Positions 1 to 10,700 of a stretch of DNA of 64,000 nucleotides are shown here, piece by piece. The position numbers and the translations under genes are program-made. A model generated the notes under the pieces. The model saw only the letters and a program-made list of their open reading frames with translations. It was not told where the DNA came from and did not search any database. The DNA comes from Rosa chinensis. Lineage: Eukaryota; Streptophyta; Magnoliopsida; Rosales; Rosaceae. The stretch lies in contig NC_037094.1 in the NCBI RefSeq assembly GCF_002994745.2, forward strand, positions 45,769,139-45,833,138. The letters run 5' to 3'. How positions within the stretch are numbered: the stretch's first letter is position 1; each line of letters opens with the position of its first letter.

Positions 1-144
1 CTTTTTATTATAATCTTTGTAATAACCTTATAGGCTACATTACATAAATAAATAGAACAGTAGTGATTAACAGTTTCAGGGTTTTCCGTTTTCAGAATAA
101 GGACTATATTGGTTTTATTAATCAAAGAGAGATCAATGTTTTAT

Positions 145-435
<291 letters not shown>

Positions 436-574
436 CTAATTAAACTGTGAAACGTTACCTTGCCATAATGTGATGTGCTTCCAATGCCAATAAAAAGTAA
501 CTCATACAATGGTATTTAACATCTAGAAAATTGCCAAATAAAAAAGCGGAAACTAAATGGAGTAATGGTTGACT

Positions 575-1500
575 TACCTGATTCCAAAATGTGCATGGAG
601 ACCATCTGGTCCAGGAGCTTTCAAAGGGCCAATACTATGAAAGACTTGATACACATCTGTCAACAAGACACAAGCTAATAGATTGTTATTATCATGGTCT
701 GATATACATGGATTAATAAAAGACAAAAAGTATGCTAAAGGCTAAAGCATCCTTTGCCGGAGTAATAAAAGAAGTAAATCTTTTTTTAAAAGAATTAATA
801 AGAACAGAGGCAATCTGGGTTGGTTATTTGTCCAGTTATCCAAATCATCTTTGATACGTAGAATTTGATTTTTTTTTTCTTAATAGTTGCCTGCATTTGA
901 AAGAATATGTATTTTTATCCTCTAATTGCAACCACTTAGTTTTAGCCCTATGGGGCCAAAATAGCTCTTCTTCCCTAAAAAGGTCTTCAAGTTAGACAAT
1001 AAGCTGATGTTCTTTCACAATTAAGTCATTTGAGTAAGTAAGATGAATTTGATTTTGAATGTAAAGAAGTTCAGCATGCAATTGTTTCATTCGTTGGAAC
1101 AAATTACCAAAGACCGAGAAATTCCAATTCTTGGCTAGTGCTAGAAAAGCATTAACCTTTGTGATAAAATTCTCTGCTTCATTGCCTATAGAATTAGTAA
1201 GCCAGGCAGTATTAACAAAATTGACAAAGTCAGGATGATGAAGCCACATGGCTTCAAGTTTAAAAGATCTACATTTCCTAGTAACAGGAGGATTACATGC
1301 AAGCAAAATTGGACCTCCAAACATGTTATTGGTAGATTATTTAGACTCATAAAAGGAAAGAGAGAAAGAGCCTCACTATTAGCCAACACTCTATCCAAAC
1401 ACTCACAAATTCTTTGCTCTGCTTTTTTATTTTTTATTTTGTTCAACAAAGTAAGTCCCTTTATGCCCTTCTCAGCTCTACTAAGCCTTATTCTAAAGGC
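575..1500 (-). mobile_element. Decayed LINE (L1-type non-LTR retrotransposon) fragment
   Basis: Minus-strand frames give, in LINE order, the end of the endonuclease domain (RICECLDRVLANSEALSLFP), the linker before reverse transcriptase (NFSVFGNLFQRMKQL, then EELFWPHRAKTKWLQLEDKN and ILRIKDDLDNWT) and the start of reverse transcriptase (HSIGPLKAPGPDGLHAHFW). The frame changes several times and in-frame stops occur, so it is dead. It lacks the endonuclease N-terminus and nearly all of the polymerase. I found no poly(A) or TSD that would fix its limits; both ends are approximate. Confidence 0.8.
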
Positions 1501-2850
1501 CAACCCGACCCTTTTGATCCTTGCAGGATGGGCATTAAAGGGGGTAATGGCTCACATACTAAAGCCTCAGCCCTACAGCTCAATCTTAAGTTTCGTTGAC
1601 TTTAACTAGGCCCGACCCGACCCTACCCTAATTTAAGTTTCCTTACATGATGACCGCTGATCTCAGGTCACTGGCTTTAAGCGTAGAATTGGAATAAAAA
1701 ATGTCATTAAGTAGACTAATTTAACATAAAGTTATAAACTTATGGACTGTTTTACCATAGAGTCATAAGGTTATGGATTGTTTTAACTTAACAAATAAAT
1801 TTGACTTGATTTATTATCTACTAACCTAAGATGGAGTGTTTTTTTATTTTTTTTATTTTTTATCATGTTCACAATAATATAACCCAATAAAAGATCAATT
1901 TACAAACAACGATTAATTCGTGATTTTTTCCCTTTTTGTATGAAAATTTTATTATGTGAGTTATCTTGTACTGGGCTCCAAGTTGGACCTTGGGCCTTCT
2001 TTGTATTCTTTTTTTTACTTCATTTTGTCTTATAAATCCATAGTGCGCTTCTAGTTGGACCTTGGGCCTTATTTGTGTGTGGCTTTGGAGTTGTTTGGTC
2101 TTTACTCTCTAGATTTGTATTTGTATGATCCCCGTTCCCATCTTTCAAAGAATTTATCTCTAGGCTTACATTCTTTTTGTATAATACAAAAAGAATGTTA
2201 GGTCATTTTATTTTTTCGAGTGAGTAGATTGCAAAGATACATGGACTTTGTTTTACTTTTTGTTTTCATTCGGAGTTCTTAGTTTTTTTTATTTTGGATG
2301 TAATCCTTAAAAATGGGTGTGCTAGATGTGTGTTCTTGTAATATACTCTGTATAATAACTCTTTCTAATGACACTTATGAGTGAGTCATTACTGCAAATA
2401 AGATTTTCAAACTCTTTTTTTTTTTTTTTTTTTTTTTTTCTGTAAAGATTTTCAACCTCTTTTAATTACACCTGTTTCGGCTCTTCTAGTCTTGGACGTT
2501 TGCATATAAAGTTCTACAAAAAAAAAAATATTCAGCTAAAAAAAAAAATCCAAATATGTAGCTCACTCCATAATCGGATCCTGAATCCACCACTGACTGA
2601 ACATTATTTAATGTATGTATGGAAATCAAAAATACCGAACTTGGAAATTTTTTCAGAAACTTAAACTCAGAGATTTAAGATGATATTATCATAAATAGAC
2701 CGACACAGAGTAGGATTGTAATTATTATGTTGACTAGTTGAACTAAAAACAGACTGCATACTTTGACTTTAAAGTTTAAAGTGAGAAGTAGTTTGCTACT
2801 TTGCTAGTTGGACTATTCCTTCCCCCAGAAGATTAAGGAATCCACAACGC
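1501..2850. other. AT-rich spacer, no gene recognised
   Basis: No open frame or splice-consistent exon is recognisable. Visible features are a T run of about 25 bases at 2415-2440, shorter A/T runs, and a short motif (TTGGACCTTGGGCCTT) repeated near 1983 and 2055, which may be a remnant of a repeat. The stretch ends at the promoter region of the JmjC gene. Confidence 0.5.
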
Positions 2851-2865
2851 GTGTACTCTATGTTT

Positions 2866-2875
2866 CTATATATTA
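2866..2875 (+). promoter_or_regulatory. Probable TATA box of the JmjC gene
   Basis: CTATATATTA lies about 310 bases before the start codon at 3188. It is followed by a pyrimidine-rich CTT/ATC tract (2905-2940) of the kind often seen in plant 5' leaders. This would give a leader of about 280 bases without an obvious intron. Transcription start is inferred. Confidence 0.4.
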
Positions 2876-3187
2876 AACGGATCAATCAATCAATCAGACC
2901 TTAGGGTTCTTCTTCTTCTTTATCATCATCATCATCCTCCTTCCCAAATCCCAAAACCAGATTCAATTCGAAATTGATTCCAGGCGAGAAATTAGTGGCG
3001 CCAGTTTTGAATTTCAAAAACCATTGGATTGGACACCCACTGTTCCTCCTCGACCCTAGTTTTGAAACCCACCCATCATCCATATCCCAAAAACCAGCGG
3101 ACATTACCCACTCACCCAATATAAAATACCCTTTTACGCAAACCCTAAATCGAGAAAAGCAAATCTGCGTAGTTTTGTATCTTGGCA

Positions 3188-6148
3188 ATGGCGGCGAGAA
3201 AGAAAAGCAAAGGCCTCTGCCGGCCGAGGCAAGAAGAGAACGGCGCTGGTCTGGAGGAGATGAAGGCCGAGGGTATTTTGGGAATTGAGAACGAGGGAGC
3301 TAATGGGGAAGTAAAAGAAGAAGCTGTGGCTCCTTTGGTGGAGGGCAGAGGCAGGAAGCGGCGGAGGAAGAAACAAGAAGAAGACGGTGGTGGTGGTGAG
3401 GGTGTTTTGGGAAATCAAAACGAGGAAGAGGTTGCTGAAGATGGTGTGGAGGTAAAGACGCGTTATCCACAGAGGGCGACAAGGGCTGTAAGGGCGGTGG
3501 TGGAGGAGGAGGAGGAGGAGGAGCCGGAGATTCGGAAGAGGACGAAGAAGAGAAAAGCAGCGGTGGTGGAGGAGGAGGAGCCGGAGATTCGGAAGATGAT
3601 GAAGAAGAGAAAAGCAGCGGCGGCGGAGGGAGAGGAAGATGAGGCAGTGAAGGACGTTTCAACAATGTGCCATCAGTGTCAGAGGAATGATAAAGGGAGA
3701 GTGGTTCGGTGCACGAGTTGTCCGAAAATGGGTAAGGGAATGAGGAAGAGGTATTGTATCCCTTGCATACAGAGGTGGTATCCCAACACATCGGAGGAAG
3801 CCATTGCTGAGGCTTGTCCTGTGTGCCGCGGCAACTGCAACTGCAAAGCCTGCCTTCGACTGGATGTGCCTAATAGGTGTTTGAAGAATCTAGACCCGAA
3901 AATCGACGAGGAGACCAAGCTGGAGCACTGTAAGTATCTGGTTCATCAGCTGCTTCCGTATTTGAAGAGGATTAGGGATGAGCAGGTGCGTGAGATGGTG
4001 GTGGAAGCCAAGAGGCAGGGATTAAGTGATGTTTCAGAGCTCAAGGTGGAGAAGGCTAATTGCGCTGACGATGAGCGTATGTACTGCAATAACTGCAGCA
4101 CTTCGATTTTTGATTTTCATAGGAGTTGTCCTGATCCTGAGTGTGAGTATGATCTGTGCCTCATTTGCTGCCGGGAGATTCGAGACGGCAAGTGGAAGAA
4201 GAGAGGTATGGAGGAGGAAGACAGTCAGAAGTATGTTGATTTGGGGCGTGAGTATTTGCATGGAAAGGGAGAGTTGAAGAGCTTGCTAAAAAAAAAGAGA
4301 GAAAAGAAGTTGAAGAGCTTGCTAAAGAAGAAAAGAGAAGAAGAGTTGAAGGAGAATGTTGATGTGGGAGTGAAGCTGGACTCGTCAGAATCTGCTCAAG
4401 AGTCCTCGAGAGCAAGTGAAGATGGAAATATTCAAGATGGGCAGCAGAAAAAGAGAGGCAGAGAGGATGAAGTAAGTGAGGAATTTGTTAATGTGGGGGA
4501 GTGTTTGGATGGAGAGGGAGAGCTGAAGAGGAATGATGATGTGGGAGTGAAGCAGGACGAGGCCGAATCTGCTGAAGAGTCCACATTTGAGTGGAGAGCA
4601 AGTGAAGATGGAAGCATTCTCTGCCCTCCAACACACATGAAAGGTTGTGGTAAGCATAATTTAGAATTGAGGTGCAATTTTTCTCAGAATCATGTCATAG
4701 ATTTGGTAGAGAAAGCAGGAAAAATAGATGTAAGTTACAATCCTATGCATGCTAGTAGTGAAACATGTGCACAAAAGTGTTCATGCGTTAAACCTGTGAA
4801 TGATGCTGTCAACTCAAGTAGCAGCAGCTGTAAGTTAAGAAAAGCAGCCTCTAGAGACGGTTCTGATGATAACTACTTGTTCTGTCCAAGGGTCGGAGAA
4901 ATCCAAGATGAGGATTTTGGGCATTTTCAGTGGCATTGGATGAGGGGTGAGCCTGTGATCGTTAGCAATGCACTTGAAAATGGATCAGGTTTGAGCTGGG
5001 AACCGTTAGTCATGTGGCGTGCATTTAGGCAGATAAAGAATCTCAAGCATGATAGAGAATTGGCAGTCCATACCATTGAATGCTTGGATTGGAGTTTCAA
5101 AGAAACTAATAACCTCCATTTCTTTACTGGATATTCCGAAGGCCGGCCTGATGAGAAAGGATGGCCTGAGATTCTCAAGCTCAAAGACTTCCCCCCATCT
5201 ACTGAGTTTGACAATCGTCTCCCCCGGCATGGTAAGGAATTTGTCTGTTGTCTGCCTTTCAAAGAGTATACTCACCCCAACAAGGGAACCCTGAACCTTG
5301 CTATCCACTTGCCACCTACCTCAGTAAAGCCGGACATGGGTCCAAAAACATATATTGCCTATGGTTTTGCACAGGAGCTTGGACGGGGAGATTCTGTGAC
5401 CAAGCTTCACTGCGATATGTCTGATGCAGTTAATATTCTGACACATACAGCTGAAGTGGCCCTTACAACTGAACAACTCGCAACTATAGATAAGTTGAAA
5501 AAAAAGCACAGGAAGCAAGACGAAAGAGAGATATTTGGGAATTGTCACACAAGTGCTGGAAATGGAAGTGGGCCTCAGGAAGAATCAGCTGAAGTATGTG
5601 AGGATGGTGGTGCCTTATGTGAGGATGGTGGTGCCTTATGGGACATTTTCCGGATCCAGGATGTTCCGCAGCTGGAGAAATACATCCACAAGCACATCAA
5701 TGAATTTAGGCATGTGCACTGTAATCCTTTGCAGTGTGTTACTCATGCTATACATGATCAGACTGTTTATCTCACTGTGGAGCACAAGAGGAAGCTTAAG
5801 GAGGAATTCGGTATCGAGCCGTGGACATTTGTCCAAAAACTTGGAGATGCTGTTTTCATTCCTGCAGGTTGTCCTCATCAGGTGAGGAACTTGAAGTCTT
5901 GTATCAAAGTTGCACTGGACTTTGTTTCCCCTGAGAATGTGGGTGAGTGCTTTCGTTTGACGGAAGAGTTTCGCACACTTCCGCCAAACCATAGGGCCAG
6001 CGAGGACAAGCTGGAGGTGAAGAAAATGATTGTGCATGCTGTTTGTGAAGCTGTGAAGGAGATTTCTGGTGAGAATGCGAAGCCTGAGGATGTGAAGCCT
6101 AAGAGGAGGCGCAAGGGGAGGCGCAAGGGGAACAAAGGAGAGGTGTAA
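3188..6148 (+). CDS. JmjC-domain protein, KDM3/JMJ25-like histone lysine demethylase, intronless
   Basis: A 986-residue protein of the plant KDM3 (JMJ25/IBM1-like) class, which removes methyl groups from histone H3 lysine 9 in the nucleus using Fe(II) and 2-oxoglutarate. The first ATG in frame is at 3188. Order of parts: basic N-terminus with two similar short motifs (GILGIENEG and GVLGNQNEE, near residues 27 and 71); acidic and Lys/Arg runs; a RING-like Cys-rich finger from about 161 to 222 (CHQCQ ... CPVCRGNCNCKAC); a second Cys cluster near 297-333; a Lys/Glu-rich linker absent from the sister gene; and a JmjC domain from about 565 to 935. The iron ligands are visible: H741-C-D743 and distal H897, so catalysis is plausible. 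Family members normally have many introns; this one has none, which suggests a retrocopy. A CEDGGAL heptapeptide is tandemly duplicated near residue 805. It could still be a pseudogene by expression. Confidence 0.85.
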   Translation: MAARKKSKGLCRPRQEENGAGLEEMKAEGILGIENEGANGEVKEEAVAPLVEGRGRKRRRKKQEEDGGGGEGVLGNQNEEEVAEDGVEVKTRYPQRATRAVRAVVEEEEEEEPEIRKRTKKRKAAVVEEEEPEIRKMMKKRKAAAAEGEEDEAVKDVSTMCHQCQRNDKGRVVRCTSCPKMGKGMRKRYCIPCIQRWYPNTSEEAIAEACPVCRGNCNCKACLRLDVPNRCLKNLDPKIDEETKLEHCKYLVHQLLPYLKRIRDEQVREMVVEAKRQGLSDVSELKVEKANCADDERMYCNNCSTSIFDFHRSCPDPECEYDLCLICCREIRDGKWKKRGMEEEDSQKYVDLGREYLHGKGELKSLLKKKREKKLKSLLKKKREEELKENVDVGVKLDSSESAQESSRASEDGNIQDGQQKKRGREDEVSEEFVNVGECLDGEGELKRNDDVGVKQDEAESAEESTFEWRASEDGSILCPPTHMKGCGKHNLELRCNFSQNHVIDLVEKAGKIDVSYNPMHASSETCAQKCSCVKPVNDAVNSSSSSCKLRKAASRDGSDDNYLFCPRVGEIQDEDFGHFQWHWMRGEPVIVSNALENGSGLSWEPLVMWRAFRQIKNLKHDRELAVHTIECLDWSFKETNNLHFFTGYSEGRPDEKGWPEILKLKDFPPSTEFDNRLPRHGKEFVCCLPFKEYTHPNKGTLNLAIHLPPTSVKPDMGPKTYIAYGFAQELGRGDSVTKLHCDMSDAVNILTHTAEVALTTEQLATIDKLKKKHRKQDEREIFGNCHTSAGNGSGPQEESAEVCEDGGALCEDGGALWDIFRIQDVPQLEKYIHKHINEFRHVHCNPLQCVTHAIHDQTVYLTVEHKRKLKEEFGIEPWTFVQKLGDAVFIPAGCPHQVRNLKSCIKVALDFVSPENVGECFRLTEEFRTLPPNHRASEDKLEVKKMIVHAVCEAVKEISGENAKPEDVKPKRRRKGRRKGNKGEV

Positions 6149-6469
6149 GACCCGAGTCTAACAAAATGTAATGGCATGCACCATGCAGCCTGGGAATTAG
6201 TAGGGATGTAATCTTAGAATATTAGGGATGTAAGAATTATTAGTGTTCTGTGCCATAGGAGCGTTTTTTGGATTTTGTAACATATCTTAGTTCTTAACTG
6301 ATGGTTTCTGCTCCATGATTTGTAGCTCTAGATTTCATATTTAATATCAATTAAAATTCAATTTTGTTTCGCAATGATTCTTTTTTTATTATTTAATTTC
6401 GTATTAATATTCCATACTGGCAAGTGGCAAATACTTTTGTGTGTGAGAAATGTGATAACTTGACACTTC

Positions 6470-6970
6470 AATATTTGGCTTAGCCTAACTACTATGCTCC
6501 TACTTTCACAGCCTAGGCCCCTGGATTTCTCTAATATCTTTGCAGCTCACCAAAATCTACTGCTGCAATTCTAGATTCCCTTTTCTTGTAGGTTTTGCTC
6601 TATAAGTGTTATTGGCTTGGACAGACTGTATCAAGAGTTCAAGACAAACTTTATTAGGATGGAAGAAGAGGCTTTGAGAAGAAGTCTAATCATTCTCATT
6701 GTTATGATTCGTTTACATATTTGGTTTAGCCAGAGGGCTTTGGGTTTCTACAATGTGCTCCTACTTACACAGCCTAGGCGTCTGGATTTCTCTAATATCT
6801 TTGCAGCTCACAAAAATCTACTCCTGCAATTTTAGATTCCCTTTTCGTGTAGGTCTTGCTTTAGAAGTCATTCTGGCATGGACAATTGGGTACAGGGCTG
6901 AAACCTTATGAACACAACTTTACTAGGATGGAAGAAGAGGCTTTGAGAAGAAATCGAATCATTCTTATTG
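6470..6970 (+). repeat. Tandem direct duplication, about 261-bp period
   Basis: Two diverged copies lie head to tail downstream of the JmjC gene. Both hold GCCTAGGC (6511 and 6772), GGATTTCTCTAATATCTTTG and GATGGAAGAAGAGGCTTTGAG. The segment 6149-6470 before it is the likely 3' UTR of the JmjC gene; its first 100 bases recur near 31.5 and 63.3 kb. No gene is visible in 6149-7089. Confidence 0.7.
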
Positions 6971-7089
6971 TTGTGGCAAACAGAAAAGGTAGAGGTAGTC
7001 TAGCAGTAAACAAAGGAAACCAGCTTTCGATTTCTTCTAATTAAGGTACTGCTTTCCTTTCCCTTATTCCCTATTCTTGTTCTTTACAG

Positions 7090-8107
7090 GCTTGCTCGAT
7101 ACAGACTTCAAAATGAGATGGAAATCATGGAACAAACCATGTTTTTTGCTCTGAAATGGAGGTAGCCACACATGCAAGGTATCTTAAAATATATAGTCAC
7201 ATTTTATGAATCCTCCCCTATATATAGTCAGATTTTTTCAATTAGACTCATCAGGGTACCCTTCTTTAGATAGATGGTTGAATATTTGCTTCTACATTAA
7301 TTTATTGGATCTTGCCAAGTATGAAATACTATGAGATCCATATAAGTCGATACGAATTTTTCAGTGCGTCGTTCACTAGGAATAGCCAATACATTAATAC
7401 AATCTTATTTAGGAATGACGCATTTTTTTATTTCTTAATGTGTTAGTGCAGTCAGCTAGTTGCTTGCCTGTTTCATATGGCATGTTAGAAGAACTCAATG
7501 TTGGATTTGATATATGAATGGAAAGCCGCCTTTACACTTGATTTTCTACATTGGAAGTTACTTACGCCAGTGCATGTTTGAGGGCATCCATACATAGTAT
7601 GACTCCAGTTTATTCATTTAAATTTAGGTTTTTGATCTTATCTTGTAGATCTGTATCCTCTGAACCCATACAAGTATCATCCTTCAATTAATACGGATCA
7701 GCTCTAAATAAAGGGTGACTGAATTTTATGAATATGTTGTATAACATTAAAAAAAATTGATCTCTGTCTGCAGGAAAATCCCATACATGGTTGCTCTGAA
7801 GCACAAGCATCGAGCATGTGCAGTGATACTGGACCCTTCATCAGCAGAGCCTCTTGTCTGGCCATCACCTTTGAAGTTCATCAGCGAACTGAATCCAGAG
7901 GCTAAAGCTTTGTTTGAGAGGGGCGTTAATGGAATCAAACATGGAGAGGGAGAAAGCTATCTTGAAGGAGATAGTCTCCGTTCCATCTCCTTTGCATTCA
8001 GATGTAGAGGCTGATGATAATTTCTTTGAATGCGCCTTCTCTTTCTGCTTTATTATTTTTGGTTCTTGGGGTATAGTTTCTAAAAATTGGCGCAATAGAA
8101 GGAATTA
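7090..8107 (+). pseudogene. Two-exon remnant of an unrecognised plant gene
   Basis: Two exon-like pieces with good splice signals. Exon one at 7090-7178 (after TTTACAG, before GTATCT) begins ARYRLQNEMEIMEQTMFFAL. Exon two at 7774-8107 (after CTGTCTGCAG) begins KIPYMVALKHKHRACAV, runs through WPSPLKFISELNPEAK and, in a shifted frame, ends SKNWRNRRN before a stop. Exon one changes frame near 7152, apparently by loss of one base, and exon two near 7921, apparently by one extra G in a G run. Between the breaks the reading is well preserved and looks like a real conserved C-terminus. I do not recognise the family. Two indels in one short gene argue for a pseudogene rather than sequencing error, but the latter is possible. 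The 5' part of the gene is missing. Confidence 0.55.
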
Positions 8108-8335
8108 AAAACCTATGCACGTATATGTCACAGAAATTAATTTTTGAACGAGCAAACATTTCCATTTTATGCCCTATTATCTGTTAGTGGAAACTAGAAA
8201 AGTGTTAAAAGAATTAATCTGTTACATTTGTTTGTCTTGCCGGAAAGGGCATATGTAGTTACACATTGTGTTCACCACTCAGTTAGTTGTAATGACCTTA
8301 TGCACTTGGACAATTATAATCAACCATCTTCAAGT

Positions 8336-9373
8336 CAGTGGCGGAACCAGGATCAAATTCCTGTCTAGGCTAATTAGAAGGGCACAATAAATTTTTTTTT
8401 TTTTTTGAGGTTTGGAACCCAAAACATGATCAGAAGCCAAGATCACAACTTGATTTTTTTACCCAGTAATTTATACAATCATGAATCATCATAGATTCAT
8501 AGCCTCACTGCACCTATCCACAATCCACCGACCATCAGAGTATCAGACCATGAGTCCATGATCAACAAGACAACAAAGACATCAGTCGGTAATTCTAACT
8601 AAATTCGCATTCATCAATCATCAATTCATCATCTAACTACAAATCCACCGACTGAGTGACTGACCTTCACCCAGTGACCGACTCACCGTCACCGACCATG
8701 AATCCATGATTAAGAATCAAGAATTCAAGATCCTCAATTCCTCAGCTAACATGGAATCTCTCTCTCTCTCAGTCTCTCTGTCTCTCTATCTCCCCTAAAT
8801 CTCAACTCATACACAAAAGCCCAACAGCCCCAACTCATAACCAGAAGGCCAGACCTCAGCTAACATGGAATCTCTCTCTATCTTAGTCTCTCTGTCTTTC
8901 TCTCTCTCCCCCAAATCTCAACTCATACACAAAAGCCCAACAGCCCCAAGTCCCCAACTCACAACCAGTGGTAGCAAACTAGCAAATAGAATCGATATTC
9001 GGCAAAAGGAGATATGGGATTTCTTTGAGGAAAGTCAGGAAACCCCATTGGAAAAATAGAGCAGCAAGAAGAAGTGAAGAACATAGGAGATCGATAGAGG
9101 CATAGAGCTTCATACCTTGTTTCAATCGATAACCTTCATAACCTCCATCGAAATTTCGAAACACTAGAGGTCTAGAGTATGGGACTGGGAGCTGGGAGCT
9201 GCGGTGCCGCTGTGGGAGCTGGGAATACGGGACTTCGATCTACATGTAATTTTTTTCTTCTTCTTTGGACTGGTATGGGTTGGAGGTTGAGATATCTATA
9301 TACTTAAGGGTTTTTAGCTCAAAATGTTGTCTAGGCTTGAGCCCATATAGCCCACCATGTCCTTCCGCCACTA
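8336..9373. mobile_element. Non-autonomous hAT element (MITE-like), 1038 bp
   Basis: Ends are CAGTGGCGGA at 8336 and its near-inverse (TAGTGGCGGA read inward) at 9373. Both fit the hAT terminal pattern YARNG. The 8-bp TSD CTTCAAGT is perfect at 8328-8335 and 9374-9381. No transposase is present. A 114-bp internal tandem duplication with CT-rich stretches starts at 8744 and 8858 (AGCTAACATGGAATCTCTCT in both). The short frames inside are chance. Confidence 0.9.
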
Positions 9374-9381
9374 CTTCAAGT

Positions 9382-9968
9382 AAAATATACTGCAGCAGTC
9401 TCTTTAGGAAACAAAGCTACTTAGAAGCAGTTGAGGTATGCAAGTAAGTTCAGAAAACCAAAACCGTTAGTTTAAGCTTGGTTTAGTCCTTACATAAAAG
9501 TAACTTGACTGAACATTACTTCCAGCTAACTTAGGTAGGCAATTACTTTGGAGAGGCTTAGTTTATTTAATTCAAAGGTGGCTTTGATAAAAGAATGTAT
9601 AAGAAGGTATTCAGAGTCAGAGGGCAAGAACACGTGGAATCAAACATCGCATTTGCTTTTGCTATGCTTGACGTATCATTCAAACTTGTGGAATCATCAT
9701 AAGTTCAGCTAGAGCTGAGATAAATTTTGAACTTAGTGTTTTTGATTGGAGAACATGTTATTAATTTAGCTATAATTCAATGTTTATCAGAGAAGTATTC
9801 TTGTAGGTTCGATCTTCAATCATCTTTATTTGCTTGCAGATGGTGGATTTTGTTATTCCCTATAGGTCTTGCAAAGCTTTTCTGGACTTGCTGGAGACAC
9901 AATTAGTTACTTAATTTGATTAAGTATTTATTATCCTCAATTGTCATTGTGGGCGGAGCTGTCTAATA
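9382..9968. other. Spacer between two hAT elements
   Basis: I see no open frame, splice-consistent exon or repeat end in this stretch. It is AT-rich single-copy-looking sequence. Confidence 0.4.
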
Positions 9969-10700
9969 GGTTGATTTAGGGCTGGGTTCGGTACGGTACC
10001 GGACCTTCAAATCCAAAACCACCTACCGTACCAGAACTTATTGGTACACAAAATGAAGTACCACTGCCGGCCACAAAAGTCGGTATACCGACTTTTCGGT
10101 ATCGGTTGGTTGGGCCTCCAACCGAGTTTAAGATTGGGCCAGCTTTCAGCTACGACCCAAATGAAAATTTTAAATCCCTAACCTGTCAACAACTGAAAAA
10201 CTGAAAGCAAATGAAAAACAATCAAATAACTTATATGAATTTAAAGGCCCAAAGCCCCAGACCATACGCAAATGTAAAACAATCAAAAAACTTATAACTC
10301 TCAGTCTCTCACTCTCTCACATCAACTTCAGTTCATCACTTACAGTTCATCTCATCATCAGTGCATCACTTCATAGTTCATATCATCACTTACAGTTCAT
10401 CTCATCATCACTTCATATCATCACTTACAATTCACACAAATGAATGAATCATACAATAACAAAGCGGACAATAGTTGAAAACAAAGTATTCAAAGACTCA
10501 AATTTCATCTCATTGTCACTTCATATTTCTTGTTGTGCTCCCTGCCTCACTCAAAGAGTCAATGTTTCTGCAAATCAATTTTAGTTGAAAGGAATAAGAA
10601 TGCTGGCAGTTCTACAAATTCAATCAATGAAGAAGAATTTAGGCAGTTTTTGAAATTTCTAACGTTGAACAAGAAAGCTCACGATGTTGGCTGCTGCCTG

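Noticed and set aside
3300..3791. Pro/Ser-rich minus-strand frame over the JmjC N-terminus
   Set aside because: Shadow of the GAG/AAG-rich codons (Glu, Lys, Arg) on the coding strand.
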